Source: Diplonema japonicum (taxonomy: Eukaryota; Euglenozoa; Diplonemea; Diplonemida; Diplonemidae). Taken from it: a DNA stretch of 64,000 bases. The notes under the pieces were generated by a model. The model did no database searches. It was not told where the DNA came from and was given only the letters and a program-made list of their open reading frames with translations. Shown in pieces: positions 42,409 through 52,205 of this stretch. Where the stretch lies: assembly GCA_964019335.1 (NCBI GenBank), contig OZ025733.1, forward strand, positions 355,049 to 419,048. The letters run 5' to 3'. Each line of letters begins with the position of its first letter. Position 1 is the first letter of the stretch. The position numbers were made by a program, and so were the translations under genes.

Positions 42409-43326
42409 ATGAATTACGACCCGACATCAGTGCTGGGGTGCCACATTGTGGAAGAGAAATCCCGATGGTTAATAGGGAAGGAAAAACTGGATTATGATCT
42501 TGGTGATGAGGTTCCAGAGATAGCCGTGGACCCCGGAAGTGGTGTGGTGTCTATGGTGAACAACAAAAGTGTGGAACGGGAGTTCATTGTGTCGATCAGA
42601 GGAAAGGCTGCAGAGGGAGTGAATGGAAAGAAGGGCGTGAAGCTAGCGTACGGGGCCACAACAGGGGAGGACGGAGAAACAATGCCGTGCATTACTTTTA
42701 TCGCACTGGTGCCGAAGAATACTATTTATGACATCTGCAGGCTGCCTAGCCCAGACCTCGAAACCCTCGACCTCGACTCCGATATCCAAGATGCCCAGCG
42801 CCACCCGTCTCCTGAAACGGCTGTTCGGGACTGCCATCAGCACCTCGGCTTTCCTCTCGAAGGTGGTCCCTTCATGTGCACCCAAACAGCAGGCGGCATG
42901 TTCACTCACCACTTTGCTGGGAACTACCATGCTGTTGACTTCCGTTGCCCTACAGGCACCCCTGTGCTTGCCATTGCAGACGGGGCTGTACTGGAGGCCA
43001 GTGATGACAACACCACATCGGGCATCCACGTTTCGTGTCTATTCAAATGGAACAGCATCATGCTCCAGCTGGAGGATGGTAGCGTAGCCGAGTACGTGCA
43101 CATCGCCCACAAGTCCTCCCGCGTCCAGAAGGGCGACATCGTCAAGAAGGGCGACGTGCTGTGCATGTCCGGCGCTGTCGGGTTCTGTCCCGAGCCGCAT
43201 CTCCATTTTCAGCTTCTCGAAAGCCCTGATCCCAAAGCAGTTTCCCTCCCGTGCAGATTCGGTGCGTCCTCCTTCCAGCCAAGCTGCGGGAAGCACTTTA
43301 CGAGCGAAGGGGAGCAGGACTCGTAA
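42409..43326 (+). CDS. M23-type (LytM-like) peptidase-domain protein
   Basis: The protein has 305 residues in one exon. The C-terminal half (about 140-280) is an M23 metallopeptidase domain: YHAVDFRCPTGTPVLAIADG, then YVHIAHKS, KGDIVKKGDVL and PHLHFQL. The HLH ligand pair (about 264-266) and the YVH histidine are intact. In the first ligand motif the His sits three residues before Asp177 rather than four, with Tyr in the usual place, so metal binding and activity are uncertain. The N-terminal 130 residues are unknown. There is no signal peptide, so a secreted peptidoglycan-lytic role is not evident. The family is mainly bacterial, and transfer from a bacterium is plausible. The start is 7 nt after an AG acceptor. 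Confidence 0.82.
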   Translation: MNYDPTSVLGCHIVEEKSRWLIGKEKLDYDLGDEVPEIAVDPGSGVVSMVNNKSVEREFIVSIRGKAAEGVNGKKGVKLAYGATTGEDGETMPCITFIALVPKNTIYDICRLPSPDLETLDLDSDIQDAQRHPSPETAVRDCHQHLGFPLEGGPFMCTQTAGGMFTHHFAGNYHAVDFRCPTGTPVLAIADGAVLEASDDNTTSGIHVSCLFKWNSIMLQLEDGSVAEYVHIAHKSSRVQKGDIVKKGDVLCMSGAVGFCPEPHLHFQLLESPDPKAVSLPCRFGASSFQPSCGKHFTSEGEQDS

Positions 43327-43402
43327 AATAGTTCTTTTCTTTTGCTGCATGTGTTGCTCTCAGTCGCACCATTTTTGTGTTGCACGCACCACAGTTGGGG
43401 GA

Positions 43403-45514
43403 ATGATGGATTTGTGCAGTTTGGACACAACACCATTGCTGAAAGTCATCAAGCGCCTTGAGGAAAGGAATGAAGGCATTGAGAAGGAGCTGGTGGAACT
43501 GAGGCAGAGTGTGACTGCCAACGAAAGGAAGATCGAAGACACAGGGAACAGAATTAGCAGGAAGGTAGACGAGGCTGTCGAGATCGGGGGTGTAGAAAGG
43601 AACTTGATGGAACAGAAGACACAGCAAATGCTGGAACATGAGAGGGCAAGCACCACGGAAGGGTTGCTGCGGCTGCAGAACACAGTTATCGACATGTTTC
43701 GAAGGGAGATGGAGGAGGTCAAAGCCTGCATGCTAGGAAGGGTCTCGAATGCTGCAGAAGACACTTCTAGGGTGGCCAAGGAGCTTTTGCAAACAAAGGA
43801 AGAGCTTACGGCACTTGTAGCAAACAGCAGTACGAAGGTGACTGTTAAGGTCTCAGAAGACATATCAGCGGTGCGGTTGGAGGTACATGAGGTTACAAAA
43901 CTCGCTGCGAACGAAGCTCAGGCAAGGGACACTTCCCTGCGACTGCTGAAGAATGCGATGACACAAGCGCACGACACTCTTGATAGCAAGATGAAGAAGC
44001 AGGCCGCCCAGCAGCACGCTGAGAACACGAGCACCATGCAGCACTGCAGGTCGTTGCAGTGCATGACAGAAGACATCAACGCAACACAAAATACCATGCA
44101 ACTCTCGTTGGGGGAGGTCGACAAGAAGATCAAAGACCTTGAGGATAGTTTGGTCGCTAAGATAAATAACGCTCACCATCAGCTGGTGCAAGTAGCTGAC
44201 GCTAGTAATACCGTTGAAGAGGGTTGCAAGGCTGCGGTTCTGGCTGAAGAAAAGGCACGCACAATAGCAATACAAGAGCAGGCAGCTGTTTTGAAGGAGG
44301 TGTTTGGCAATTTAGTAGAAGACACGAAAGTTAGCCTTGCAAGCAGAATGGAGCAGGTGAGCCGCACGAATACCGAAAGACTGAGTCGCATGGAAGCCGA
44401 TGTCACGGGTGAGCTAGCAAAAGTACGCCAGGTGGTCAGCCATGAGACGACCGAGAGGGACAGCAGCATAAAAGCAGTCAAGAAGAGTGTGGTCCAGGTA
44501 GAAGATGACATCGCTGCTGTGGGTAACAAAGCACAGGTGTTGAAGACGACACTAGAAAAGCAGCTCATGGAAACTAACGAGGCAGCCAAGCGCGACGCTG
44601 CTGATCTCGACAAAGCCATCAAGCTTCTTGACTGTGGTCTGCACAACGAGATGCACACTTTGAAGAAGTGCACCACCGAAGCGCTGTATGATGCTTCAGA
44701 GAAGGCCAACCGCAGTGCTGTCGAATTAGAAAAGAAATGCAACACCAAAGCAGAGAGCGCTGTCAGAACAGCAGAGGAGCGGTCTCAGAAGCAGACACGG
44801 GACCAGGCATTGGATTTCACCATGCAGGTAAACCACCTGAGCAACATGGTAGATGACAAAGTAAAGAAGGTTTATGACATGTGCGAGAAAACAACGACAG
44901 TGGTAGATAGCTTGAAGAACAGCTGCAAGAATGACAATGAGCTGATGCAGAAGTGTTTCTTAGAAGAGATGAGCGCACATGGAGTAAGACAAGGCGCAGA
45001 AGCGGCAGCGTTGAAGAAGGAGGTGCAGGAGGTAAGAGGCAAGGTTACCGACTGGTATTCTTTGTGGTCGCTGCAAGAAACAAGCAGGATGAGGATGATG
45101 CCACTGTCCGAGAAGATAGAACTGTTGCTCGCCACCCCCGCGCTCAATGCGATCAAGCAGCTGTGCCTTCCGGCTGCAGCTATACCAAAGCCCGTCCCGA
45201 GCACACCGTTCCGTCCGGTGCAGAGGGCGTCACCCTATAACGCCAATACCTCGTTAGGCCTAGCAGTTAAGGGTGAGTACGGGCGCAGAGGGGCCGAGGT
45301 CACTACCGTGCATCCTGGTGGCCCCGCAGACATGGCGGGCTTGCGGAAGGGGGACAAGATCTTGTACATCAATGGGAACAAGATTAACACCAACGCTGAC
45401 ATTGATGCTACCCTCTTAGCCTCCACCACCGACTTGCACGTCACAAGATTGCCTTTGGGCAGCGAGACGCCACTGACCTCGGAGATCCCGACGAGTCCCG
45501 TGAGCCCCTCTTAG
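43403..45514 (+). CDS. Long coiled-coil protein with a C-terminal PDZ domain
   Basis: The protein has 703 residues in one exon (ATG 43403; a second in-frame ATG follows at 43406). Residues about 10-570 are almost continuous predicted coiled coil, rich in Lys, Glu, Asp, Thr and Ala, with regular heptads and little proline. Residues about 610-690 form a PDZ domain (SLGLAVKGE, EVTTVHPGGPADMAGLRKGD, ILYINGNKINTNADID). The tail is Ser/Pro/Thr-rich. Such an elongated rod ending in a peptide-binding module suggests a cytoskeletal linker or flagellar scaffold. It starts just 76 bp after the previous stop, with an ACCACAG acceptor-like site 9 nt upstream. Confidence 0.85.
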   Translation: MMDLCSLDTTPLLKVIKRLEERNEGIEKELVELRQSVTANERKIEDTGNRISRKVDEAVEIGGVERNLMEQKTQQMLEHERASTTEGLLRLQNTVIDMFRREMEEVKACMLGRVSNAAEDTSRVAKELLQTKEELTALVANSSTKVTVKVSEDISAVRLEVHEVTKLAANEAQARDTSLRLLKNAMTQAHDTLDSKMKKQAAQQHAENTSTMQHCRSLQCMTEDINATQNTMQLSLGEVDKKIKDLEDSLVAKINNAHHQLVQVADASNTVEEGCKAAVLAEEKARTIAIQEQAAVLKEVFGNLVEDTKVSLASRMEQVSRTNTERLSRMEADVTGELAKVRQVVSHETTERDSSIKAVKKSVVQVEDDIAAVGNKAQVLKTTLEKQLMETNEAAKRDAADLDKAIKLLDCGLHNEMHTLKKCTTEALYDASEKANRSAVELEKKCNTKAESAVRTAEERSQKQTRDQALDFTMQVNHLSNMVDDKVKKVYDMCEKTTTVVDSLKNSCKNDNELMQKCFLEEMSAHGVRQGAEAAALKKEVQEVRGKVTDWYSLWSLQETSRMRMMPLSEKIELLLATPALNAIKQLCLPAAAIPKPVPSTPFRPVQRASPYNANTSLGLAVKGEYGRRGAEVTTVHPGGPADMAGLRKGDKILYINGNKINTNADIDATLLASTTDLHVTRLPLGSETPLTSEIPTSPVSPS

Positions 45515-45605
45515 TTTCATGCCTGCTGCCTTTACCAGGGCATGCTGCATTATTGCGCTTTTTCTTTTTTTTTTTTCACCTTACCAATTCTTACTGTAAC
45601 ACAGG

Positions 45606-45851
45606 ATGGACACAGAATGGACCGGACATACAGGGTTCAGCCAGTCGCAGCAAGGTTCGAGCACAGAAAGAGCTGCTGAAGCTGCAGGAAAACTGTCCGC
45701 CAACGATATTGAAGGCATGGATGCGGTGCTGAGAAACTACGCCGGGTGCGAAAGAAGCCAGCGCATACTGGTAGAGCCCTTAGGACACACGTCTCTAACA
45801 GCTACGTTGACCGAGTATATTGTGAAGAAGCGCAACAGCGCTAGCACGTAG
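45606..45851 (+). CDS. Small protein of unknown function
   Basis: The protein has 81 residues, beginning one base after an ACACAG acceptor-like site (GATGGAC), the same configuration as at 55393 and 61513. It has a polar Gln/Ser/Gly-rich N-terminus and a C-terminal helix pair (DIEGMDAVLRNYAG, LTATLTEYIVKKRN). It fits exactly between two larger genes (91 bp on each side), which supports it as real. No family is recognised. Confidence 0.62.
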   Translation: MDTEWTGHTGFSQSQQGSSTERAAEAAGKLSANDIEGMDAVLRNYAGCERSQRILVEPLGHTSLTATLTEYIVKKRNSAST

Positions 45852-45942
45852 ATTTATATTATTCGTCTCCCGTGTCTCACTTTATTGCACATTCACTTTA
45901 CAGGCTTTTACACTTATTCTTCTACAAAAGAAACAAACAAAA

Positions 45943-48900
45943 ATGTCTGACCGTAAGGAAAAGGCGTTGTTCTGCTACACGAACGCTACTCGCGGCGACC
46001 TCATTGTGAAGTGGCTCGTTGAGCAGGCTTATGAGGTGGTGGGACTTGTGGTGGATGTCGGCGGGCATGCAGACATCAGTAGAGTGTCGAAGGAACTCAA
46101 GGAAATGGGGTGCAACCAGGTCATTATCGAAGACATGAGGTGCTCCTTCATCACGGAGTTTGTGTACCCTGCTGTTCAAGCAAAGTGTGCGTTGGGAGTA
46201 CCTTTAAGCGCCCCTTGCGTCGCAAAGATGCAAATGCAGGTTGCAGCTCGGGAAGGCATCAGCACCGTTGTCCATGGAGTTCGGGGTGACGTGCAGATCC
46301 AATTCGAGCTTGTCTATTACGCCCTGCAACCCCAGATCACGGTCATCACCCCTTGGCGTGACTCTGCCTTCGTGGCTGCTGCCGAGACGCAAGGCGTTCC
46401 CGTGTCGCCGTCTGCAGAGCACCACTACGACGGGATCACCGACCTAGACCTGCAGTATCTCAACGATGTTGACAGTGGAACGCCCACGCCCGACCTCGAG
46501 CCCGAGACCATAAGCATCGAGTTTAAGAATGGGATCCCTGTGAAGATAATCTCGCTGACAGGCACTCACGAAGGCACCATCCACACGAACCCTTTGGACA
46601 TTTTCTCTTTCTTGAACGAGATCGGCACGGAGCACGGGGTGGGCATCATCGACAGGATCGAAGACTTCGAGCTCACCGTGAAGGGCAAGATCACCGTTGC
46701 ATCACCGGGGCACACAATCCTTGCCGTGGCGCACACCGACATTGAGGGCATCACCATGGACAGGGAGGTCAGACGGTTGCGTGACATGCTGCAGTCTAAG
46801 TTCACTGCACTCGTGAAGGGCGGTTGCAGGTTCTCTCCAGAAATGGACTTTATCACAGCTGCAATAAACAAGTCACAGGAGTTCATTGACGGCATTGTGA
46901 CGCTGCAGGTGTGCGCCGGAAACGTCTTCCCAACATCACGCACATCGGAGAAAAGTCTTTTCGATAAGGAGCTCTCAAGCATGTCAATCTCTGACGCCGT
47001 CGACCCACAAGACGTTGAAGGGTTTATTAAGGTACACTCCATGAGGTTAAGCGCGCATCACGCGATCCTCACGAAGCACTCTCCGAAGGACCCTTCTAGG
47101 TGGCCCGCAGGAACGCTTACAATGAGCGATGGCAGCTCCTTCGAGGGGCGCGTGTTTGGGCAGCAGATATCCACGGCTGGTGAGGTTGTGTTCACCACGG
47201 GAATGGTGGGATATCCTGAGTCCCTCACCGATCCTTCATACCGCGGGCAGATCCTAGTCCTCACGTACCCCATGATCGGGAATTACGGCATCCCACCTAT
47301 GACGAAGGACTCGTATGGCATCATGGAGCACTTTGAAAGCTTCGGTGCTGAGATCCACGTTGCGGGGCTGATTGTGTCGGAGTACTGCGAGGAGCCGAGC
47401 CACTGGAATGCGTCGAGCAACCTGTCGCAGTGGTTGAAGTCGCAGAACATCCCTGCTATGATGATGGTGGATACACGTGCTTTGGTGAAGAAGATCCGCG
47501 AATCTGGAAGCCTTTTAGGAAAGATCACCTGCAACTACGACGTGGAGTTCAAAAACCCTAACCTAGTGAGTCTCACAAAGGAGGTGTCCCTGAAGCGCCC
47601 CATCACATATGGCAACGGGGACCTCACAATCCTGTGCATTGATATGGGTGTGAAGCTGAACACCATCCGTTTGTTCTTAAAGCATAACGTAACGCTGAAG
47701 GTGGTGCCGTGGGACTGGGATATTAGGAACGAGGAGTACGATGGACTCTTTATCTCGAACGGGCCCGGTGATCCGTCGCTGCTGCAGGCGACCATCGACA
47801 ACTTGAAATGGGCCATCCAGAGAGACACGCCGATCTTTGGCATCTGCATGGGAAACCTTGTGTTGGGACTGGCAGCAGGGGCAACGTCGTACAAGCTGAA
47901 GTACGGAAATAGAGGCCAGAACCAGCCTGTGATCAATCACATGACCAAAAAGTGCATTATCACGACACAGAACCACGGCTATGCCATTGATAACAATACT
48001 CTCCCCGATGACTGGGAGGTCTACTTCACCAACGCAAACGACAAGTCGAACGAAGGTATTAAGCACAAGACCAAGCCGTTCTTCAGCGTGCAGTTCCACC
48101 CCGAGGCGAGGTGCGGCCCCAACGACTCGGAGTACCTGTTCACCGACTTCATCGACAATGTTAGAGACTACAAGATCGAGTGTTACATCCTCAACAAGCC
48201 TCGCAAGGTGCTCGTTCTCGGCGCGGGTGGCATCACCATCGGACAGGCTGGCGAGTTCGACTACTCTGGCAGCCAATGTATCAAGTCCATCAAGGAGGAG
48301 GGCATCGAGACTGTGTTAATCAACCCTAACGTTGCCACCGTGCAGACGGCGGTGGGCCTTGCTGACCACATCTACTACACGCCCATCACAGTGCCGTACG
48401 TAGAGGACGTCATCAAGAAAGAGAAGCCCGACGGCATCATGCTGGGCTTTGGCGGACAGACAGCACTTAACTGCGGGCTTCAGCTTCAAAAGCAAGGCAT
48501 CCTCCGTAAGTACAACGTGCGCGTCCTCGGCACACCCACCAAAGCCATCGAGATCTCGGAGGACCGCGAGATGTTCGCAGAGACACTGAAGCAAATCCAC
48601 GAGAAGCTAGCTCCCTCGCAAGCAGTGTCCTCCATCGAGGAGGCAGTGGCAGCTGCGGCCACCATCAAGTACCCTGTCATGGTACGTGCAGCCTTTGCTC
48701 TGGGGGGGCTTGGGTCTGGTATTGTGAACAACGAAGAGGAGTTACGTACACTTGTTGCGAAGGCTCTTGCAAATTCACCTCAGGTGCTTGTCGAGAAGAG
48801 TGTGAAGGGGTGGAAGGAGGTGGAGTACGAGGTGGTAAGGGACGTACGTGACAACTGCATCACGGTGTGCAACATGGAAAACTTCGATCCTATGGGCGTG

Positions 48901-51483
48901 CATACCGGGGAAAGCATTGTAGTCGCCCCGTCGCAGACACTTACCAACGACGAGTATCACATGCTGCGCACAGCCTCCATCAAGATCATTAGGCACCTTG
49001 GTATCGTGGGCGAGTGCAACGTGCAGTACGGCCTTGACCCAGAGTCTATGGAGTATATCGTCATCGAGGTAAACGCCAGGCTCAGCAGATCGTCGGCCTT
49101 GGCCTCCAAGGCAACAGGGTACCCCTTAGCAGCAGTGGCCGCGAAGCTGGCCTTGGGTATTGAGCTCCCTGATGTTATCAACTCGGTGACGAAGGGTACC
49201 ACGGCGTGCTTCGAGCCGTCTTTGGACTATGTGGTGGTGAAGATGCCCAGATGGGACCTGTCCAAGTTCAACATGGTTTCTCAAAAGATCGGCTCTGTCA
49301 TGAAGTCTGTTGGTGAAGTCATGGCTATTGGGAGGTCTTTTCAAGAAGCTTTTCAAAAGGCAGTGCGCATGGCTGATCTGTCTTACAAGGGTTTCGACGA
49401 CAGGCATCTCAGCACCACCGATCTTGAACACCTGGAAGAAGAAATCAGGAATCCCACGCCGTTGCGTGTCTTCCACATCGCGAAGGCCCTCAAGCTGGGC
49501 GCCACAGTGTCGGACATCCACACGTGGTCTAACATAGATATTTGGTTTCTCGAGAAATTGAAGGACATCAGCATGCTGGGCACCTTTATTGAGGAAGAGT
49601 ATGGTTGCAAGCTGACGTCAATCCCCGCAACCACCATGTGGGAGCTCAAGGCTATGGGCTACTCGGACATCCAGATCGCTGAAAGGGTGGGTTCAACAGA
49701 GAAGCTTGTGCGAGAACGCAGGAAGTCTCTTGACGTGCTGCCGTTCGTGAAGCAGATCGACACTGTAGCTGGTGAGTTCCCTGCTGACACCAACGCCAAT
49801 TACTTGTACCTCACGTACAATGCCTCATTCGACGACATCAAGCCGAGCGACAACCCCGTTGCCGTCCTGGGCTCGGGAGTGTACAGGATTGGAAGCTCTG
49901 TCGAATTCGATTATTGCGGTGTGATGTGCCTCAGGAACCTGCATTCTTTGGGACACAAGACAGTTATGATCAACAGCAACCCCGAGACCGTTTCCACCGA
50001 CTACGATGAGTCTGACAGGCTGTACTTCGAGGAGCTGTCGCTGGAGAGAATTCTTGACATCTGTGACAAAGAGACACCCAGCGGAGTTGTAGTGTCAGTA
50101 GGAGGTCAGATTTCGCAGAACTTGGCTATGCCCCTGCAGCTCAGCTCAGTGAACGTGCTAGGCACAGACCCGTTGATGATCGACCAGGCTGAGGACAGGT
50201 CAAAGTTCAGCACGCTGTGCGACGAGATTGGAGTTGATCAGCCGAGGTGGTCCTCGCTTACCAGTGTGAGCGAGGCCGCTGCCTTCTGCTCTCAGATTGG
50301 GTACCCCGTGTTGCTCCGCCCCTCGTACGTGCTGTCAGGTAGCGCGATGAACGTCGTGTGGCGCGAGGAAGACCTCTCCACTCTACTCGAAGAGGCAGCT
50401 GCCGTCAGCACGGAGCATCCTGTCGTCATCTCAAAGTACCACACGGACAGCATGGAGCTGGACGTCGACGTCGTTGCCGACCAAGGCACCCTCGTGACGT
50501 GGGCCGTTTCACAGCACTTGGAAAATGCTGGTGTCCACAGTGGTGACGCTACTATGGTGTTGCCGCCGCTCCTTAAGTCTGAGGACGTGGAAACCGTGAG
50601 ACAGGCAACGGAAAGACTGGCAGCGAAGCTACGTGTGAGCGGCCCTATGAATGTACAATATCTCCGCCTCCCCGACGGCTCTGTGAAAGTGATCGAGGCT
50701 AACGTAAGGTGCAGCAGGAGTGTGCCGTTCGTGTCGAAAACAACGGGTGTTGACTTCTGCAGAAAGATGGTGGAGGTTTTGACAAGGCCTTTTGTTAGTG
50801 GCACAGTCGTGGAGGCGATTGACATGGTGGCTATGCGCCGTGGGCATATGGGTGTGAAGGCGCCAATGTTCTCGTTCTTGAGGCTGACAGGCGCCGACCC
50901 TATACTTGGGGTGGAGATGTCTTCTACTGGTGAGGTAGCGTGCTTCGGCCATGATTTTGACGAGGTGTTCCTGAAGGCCATGCTGTGTGCAGGGTTCAGG
51001 ATGCCTAAGAGGAACGTCTACGTGAACATCGAGTCTGCTGACTTGCATGACGAGTTTTTCCCTAGTGTGGTTGCCCTGGCAAAGTGCTACGAGCTCTTTG
51101 CGTCACCAGAGACAGCCAAGTACCTCATGAGCAAGGGCGTCAGCAGCACTGTGCTTGCGAACCCACGTGACCGTGCTTCATCCCACACGAGTTACCTTGA
51201 GGCGATCGAGAGGCGAATCTTGCACATGGTCGTAAACCTGAGAGACCCGTGTCTTGATTGGCAGCTAAAGGCAGCGACTCCCGAAACTGTGCAAGACGGG
51301 TATCTCATCAGAAGGAACGCCATCGACTTCAATGTTCCTTTGCTGACTAACTTACAAATCGCCACCCACGTGGCAAGGTATGAGAAGGAGGAAGTAAAGA
51401 AAAAAACAATCATATACCCCAACAGAGTGATCACAAAACCGTGCGGGCTGGACATTAGCTCTTACAATTCGTATTTTGCTTGA
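45943..51483 (+). CDS. Degenerate argininosuccinate-synthase domain fused to glutamine-dependent carbamoyl-phosphate synthetase
   Basis: The protein has 1846 residues in one exon. Residues 1-385 align with argininosuccinate synthase (IVKWLVEQAYEVVGLVVDVG; FELVYYALQPQITVITPWR; DVEGFIKVHSMRL), but the ATP loop SGGLDTS is replaced by TNATRGD. The citrulline/aspartate motifs GKGNDQ and YSxDxNL are also lost, so it is probably a pseudo-enzyme. Residues about 390-750 are the glutaminase half with Cys635 (GICMG) and His719/Glu721 (FHPE) intact. The usual His after GICMG is Asn. Residues about 754-1300 and 1304-1700 are the two ATP-grasp synthetase halves, then a C-terminal methylglyoxal-synthase-like regulatory domain (to 1846). 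It should make carbamoyl phosphate from glutamine, bicarbonate and ATP for pyrimidines or arginine. No ATCase or DHOase part is attached. The start lies 40 nt after CTTTACAG. Confidence 0.92.
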   Translation: MSDRKEKALFCYTNATRGDLIVKWLVEQAYEVVGLVVDVGGHADISRVSKELKEMGCNQVIIEDMRCSFITEFVYPAVQAKCALGVPLSAPCVAKMQMQVAAREGISTVVHGVRGDVQIQFELVYYALQPQITVITPWRDSAFVAAAETQGVPVSPSAEHHYDGITDLDLQYLNDVDSGTPTPDLEPETISIEFKNGIPVKIISLTGTHEGTIHTNPLDIFSFLNEIGTEHGVGIIDRIEDFELTVKGKITVASPGHTILAVAHTDIEGITMDREVRRLRDMLQSKFTALVKGGCRFSPEMDFITAAINKSQEFIDGIVTLQVCAGNVFPTSRTSEKSLFDKELSSMSISDAVDPQDVEGFIKVHSMRLSAHHAILTKHSPKDPSRWPAGTLTMSDGSSFEGRVFGQQISTAGEVVFTTGMVGYPESLTDPSYRGQILVLTYPMIGNYGIPPMTKDSYGIMEHFESFGAEIHVAGLIVSEYCEEPSHWNASSNLSQWLKSQNIPAMMMVDTRALVKKIRESGSLLGKITCNYDVEFKNPNLVSLTKEVSLKRPITYGNGDLTILCIDMGVKLNTIRLFLKHNVTLKVVPWDWDIRNEEYDGLFISNGPGDPSLLQATIDNLKWAIQRDTPIFGICMGNLVLGLAAGATSYKLKYGNRGQNQPVINHMTKKCIITTQNHGYAIDNNTLPDDWEVYFTNANDKSNEGIKHKTKPFFSVQFHPEARCGPNDSEYLFTDFIDNVRDYKIECYILNKPRKVLVLGAGGITIGQAGEFDYSGSQCIKSIKEEGIETVLINPNVATVQTAVGLADHIYYTPITVPYVEDVIKKEKPDGIMLGFGGQTALNCGLQLQKQGILRKYNVRVLGTPTKAIEISEDREMFAETLKQIHEKLAPSQAVSSIEEAVAAAATIKYPVMVRAAFALGGLGSGIVNNEEELRTLVAKALANSPQVLVEKSVKGWKEVEYEVVRDVRDNCITVCNMENFDPMGVHTGESIVVAPSQTLTNDEYHMLRTASIKIIRHLGIVGECNVQYGLDPESMEYIVIEVNARLSRSSALASKATGYPLAAVAAKLALGIELPDVINSVTKGTTACFEPSLDYVVVKMPRWDLSKFNMVSQKIGSVMKSVGEVMAIGRSFQEAFQKAVRMADLSYKGFDDRHLSTTDLEHLEEEIRNPTPLRVFHIAKALKLGATVSDIHTWSNIDIWFLEKLKDISMLGTFIEEEYGCKLTSIPATTMWELKAMGYSDIQIAERVGSTEKLVRERRKSLDVLPFVKQIDTVAGEFPADTNANYLYLTYNASFDDIKPSDNPVAVLGSGVYRIGSSVEFDYCGVMCLRNLHSLGHKTVMINSNPETVSTDYDESDRLYFEELSLERILDICDKETPSGVVVSVGGQISQNLAMPLQLSSVNVLGTDPLMIDQAEDRSKFSTLCDEIGVDQPRWSSLTSVSEAAAFCSQIGYPVLLRPSYVLSGSAMNVVWREEDLSTLLEEAAAVSTEHPVVISKYHTDSMELDVDVVADQGTLVTWAVSQHLENAGVHSGDATMVLPPLLKSEDVETVRQATERLAAKLRVSGPMNVQYLRLPDGSVKVIEANVRCSRSVPFVSKTTGVDFCRKMVEVLTRPFVSGTVVEAIDMVAMRRGHMGVKAPMFSFLRLTGADPILGVEMSSTGEVACFGHDFDEVFLKAMLCAGFRMPKRNVYVNIESADLHDEFFPSVVALAKCYELFASPETAKYLMSKGVSSTVLANPRDRASSHTSYLEAIERRILHMVVNLRDPCLDWQLKAATPETVQDGYLIRRNAIDFNVPLLTNLQIATHVARYEKEEVKKKTIIYPNRVITKPCGLDISSYNSYFA

Positions 51484-52205
51484 GTGTGGCATGCTTTTCT
51501 TTTGATTGGTTTTCCCGTCATAGTGAAAATTCTTTTTTATTCTTCCTCCCTTTTTTACAACCCGTATTTAAGAAAGAAAAAACTACGAGAACAAAACATA
51601 TTTGGTCTCCTTTCCTTCCTACAAAGAGTGATAGTTACTGGCCTTAAAGGTAAATGTCTTTGTTTCCTCTTTCCCCCTTTAACTGGAGCCTTAGAAGTAT
51701 TACCTGAGCACCACTTGAGGGTGCCTCAGTTGCGCGGCCACTCGATGGCGCCGACTCTGTCCAATCCTCTGCTGTGTAAGTGATGAGCTAACTTTTTGCG
51801 ACAGTATGCTTCTGCTCTTCCCCTTTTTTTCCAAAAGAACTTTAACGAAAAAGCCCCCTGTTCTTTCTCATTTTGTTTATTTAACATGGGCAGCAAATGT
51901 GCACGGGTTCCGGCTTCAAGGCTTGCCTGCCTGCCTGCCTGTAGCACTGCTCCCGTACGATTCTGTTTAACATATTACACGTACTTTTATTTCTGCTCAA
52001 CATCGAAGGCTTGCAGGTTCCTATCGCTGACCGCGACAGGCTGCCGCAGTCTGACCACCGCTGTTGGTCCGCCGGAGCCCTCAGAACGGGTGCGACGGGA
52101 CTAAACCCAACTAGGCCGGTGACTCAAAAACGCATACCTTAAAAGAATAGTTTATTTTCTACTTCAGTTTACTTTTTCTTTGAGTTATATCAAATCAGCA
52201 GGGTC
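51484..52205. other. Spacer after the CPSase fusion
   Basis: This is 722 bp of fairly balanced sequence with a TGCC tetranucleotide repeat (51927-51941). It ends in a T-rich tract and CAGCAG at 52196-52201, five bases before the next ATG. A frame at 51796-52104 looks random. No gene is called. Confidence 0.5.
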
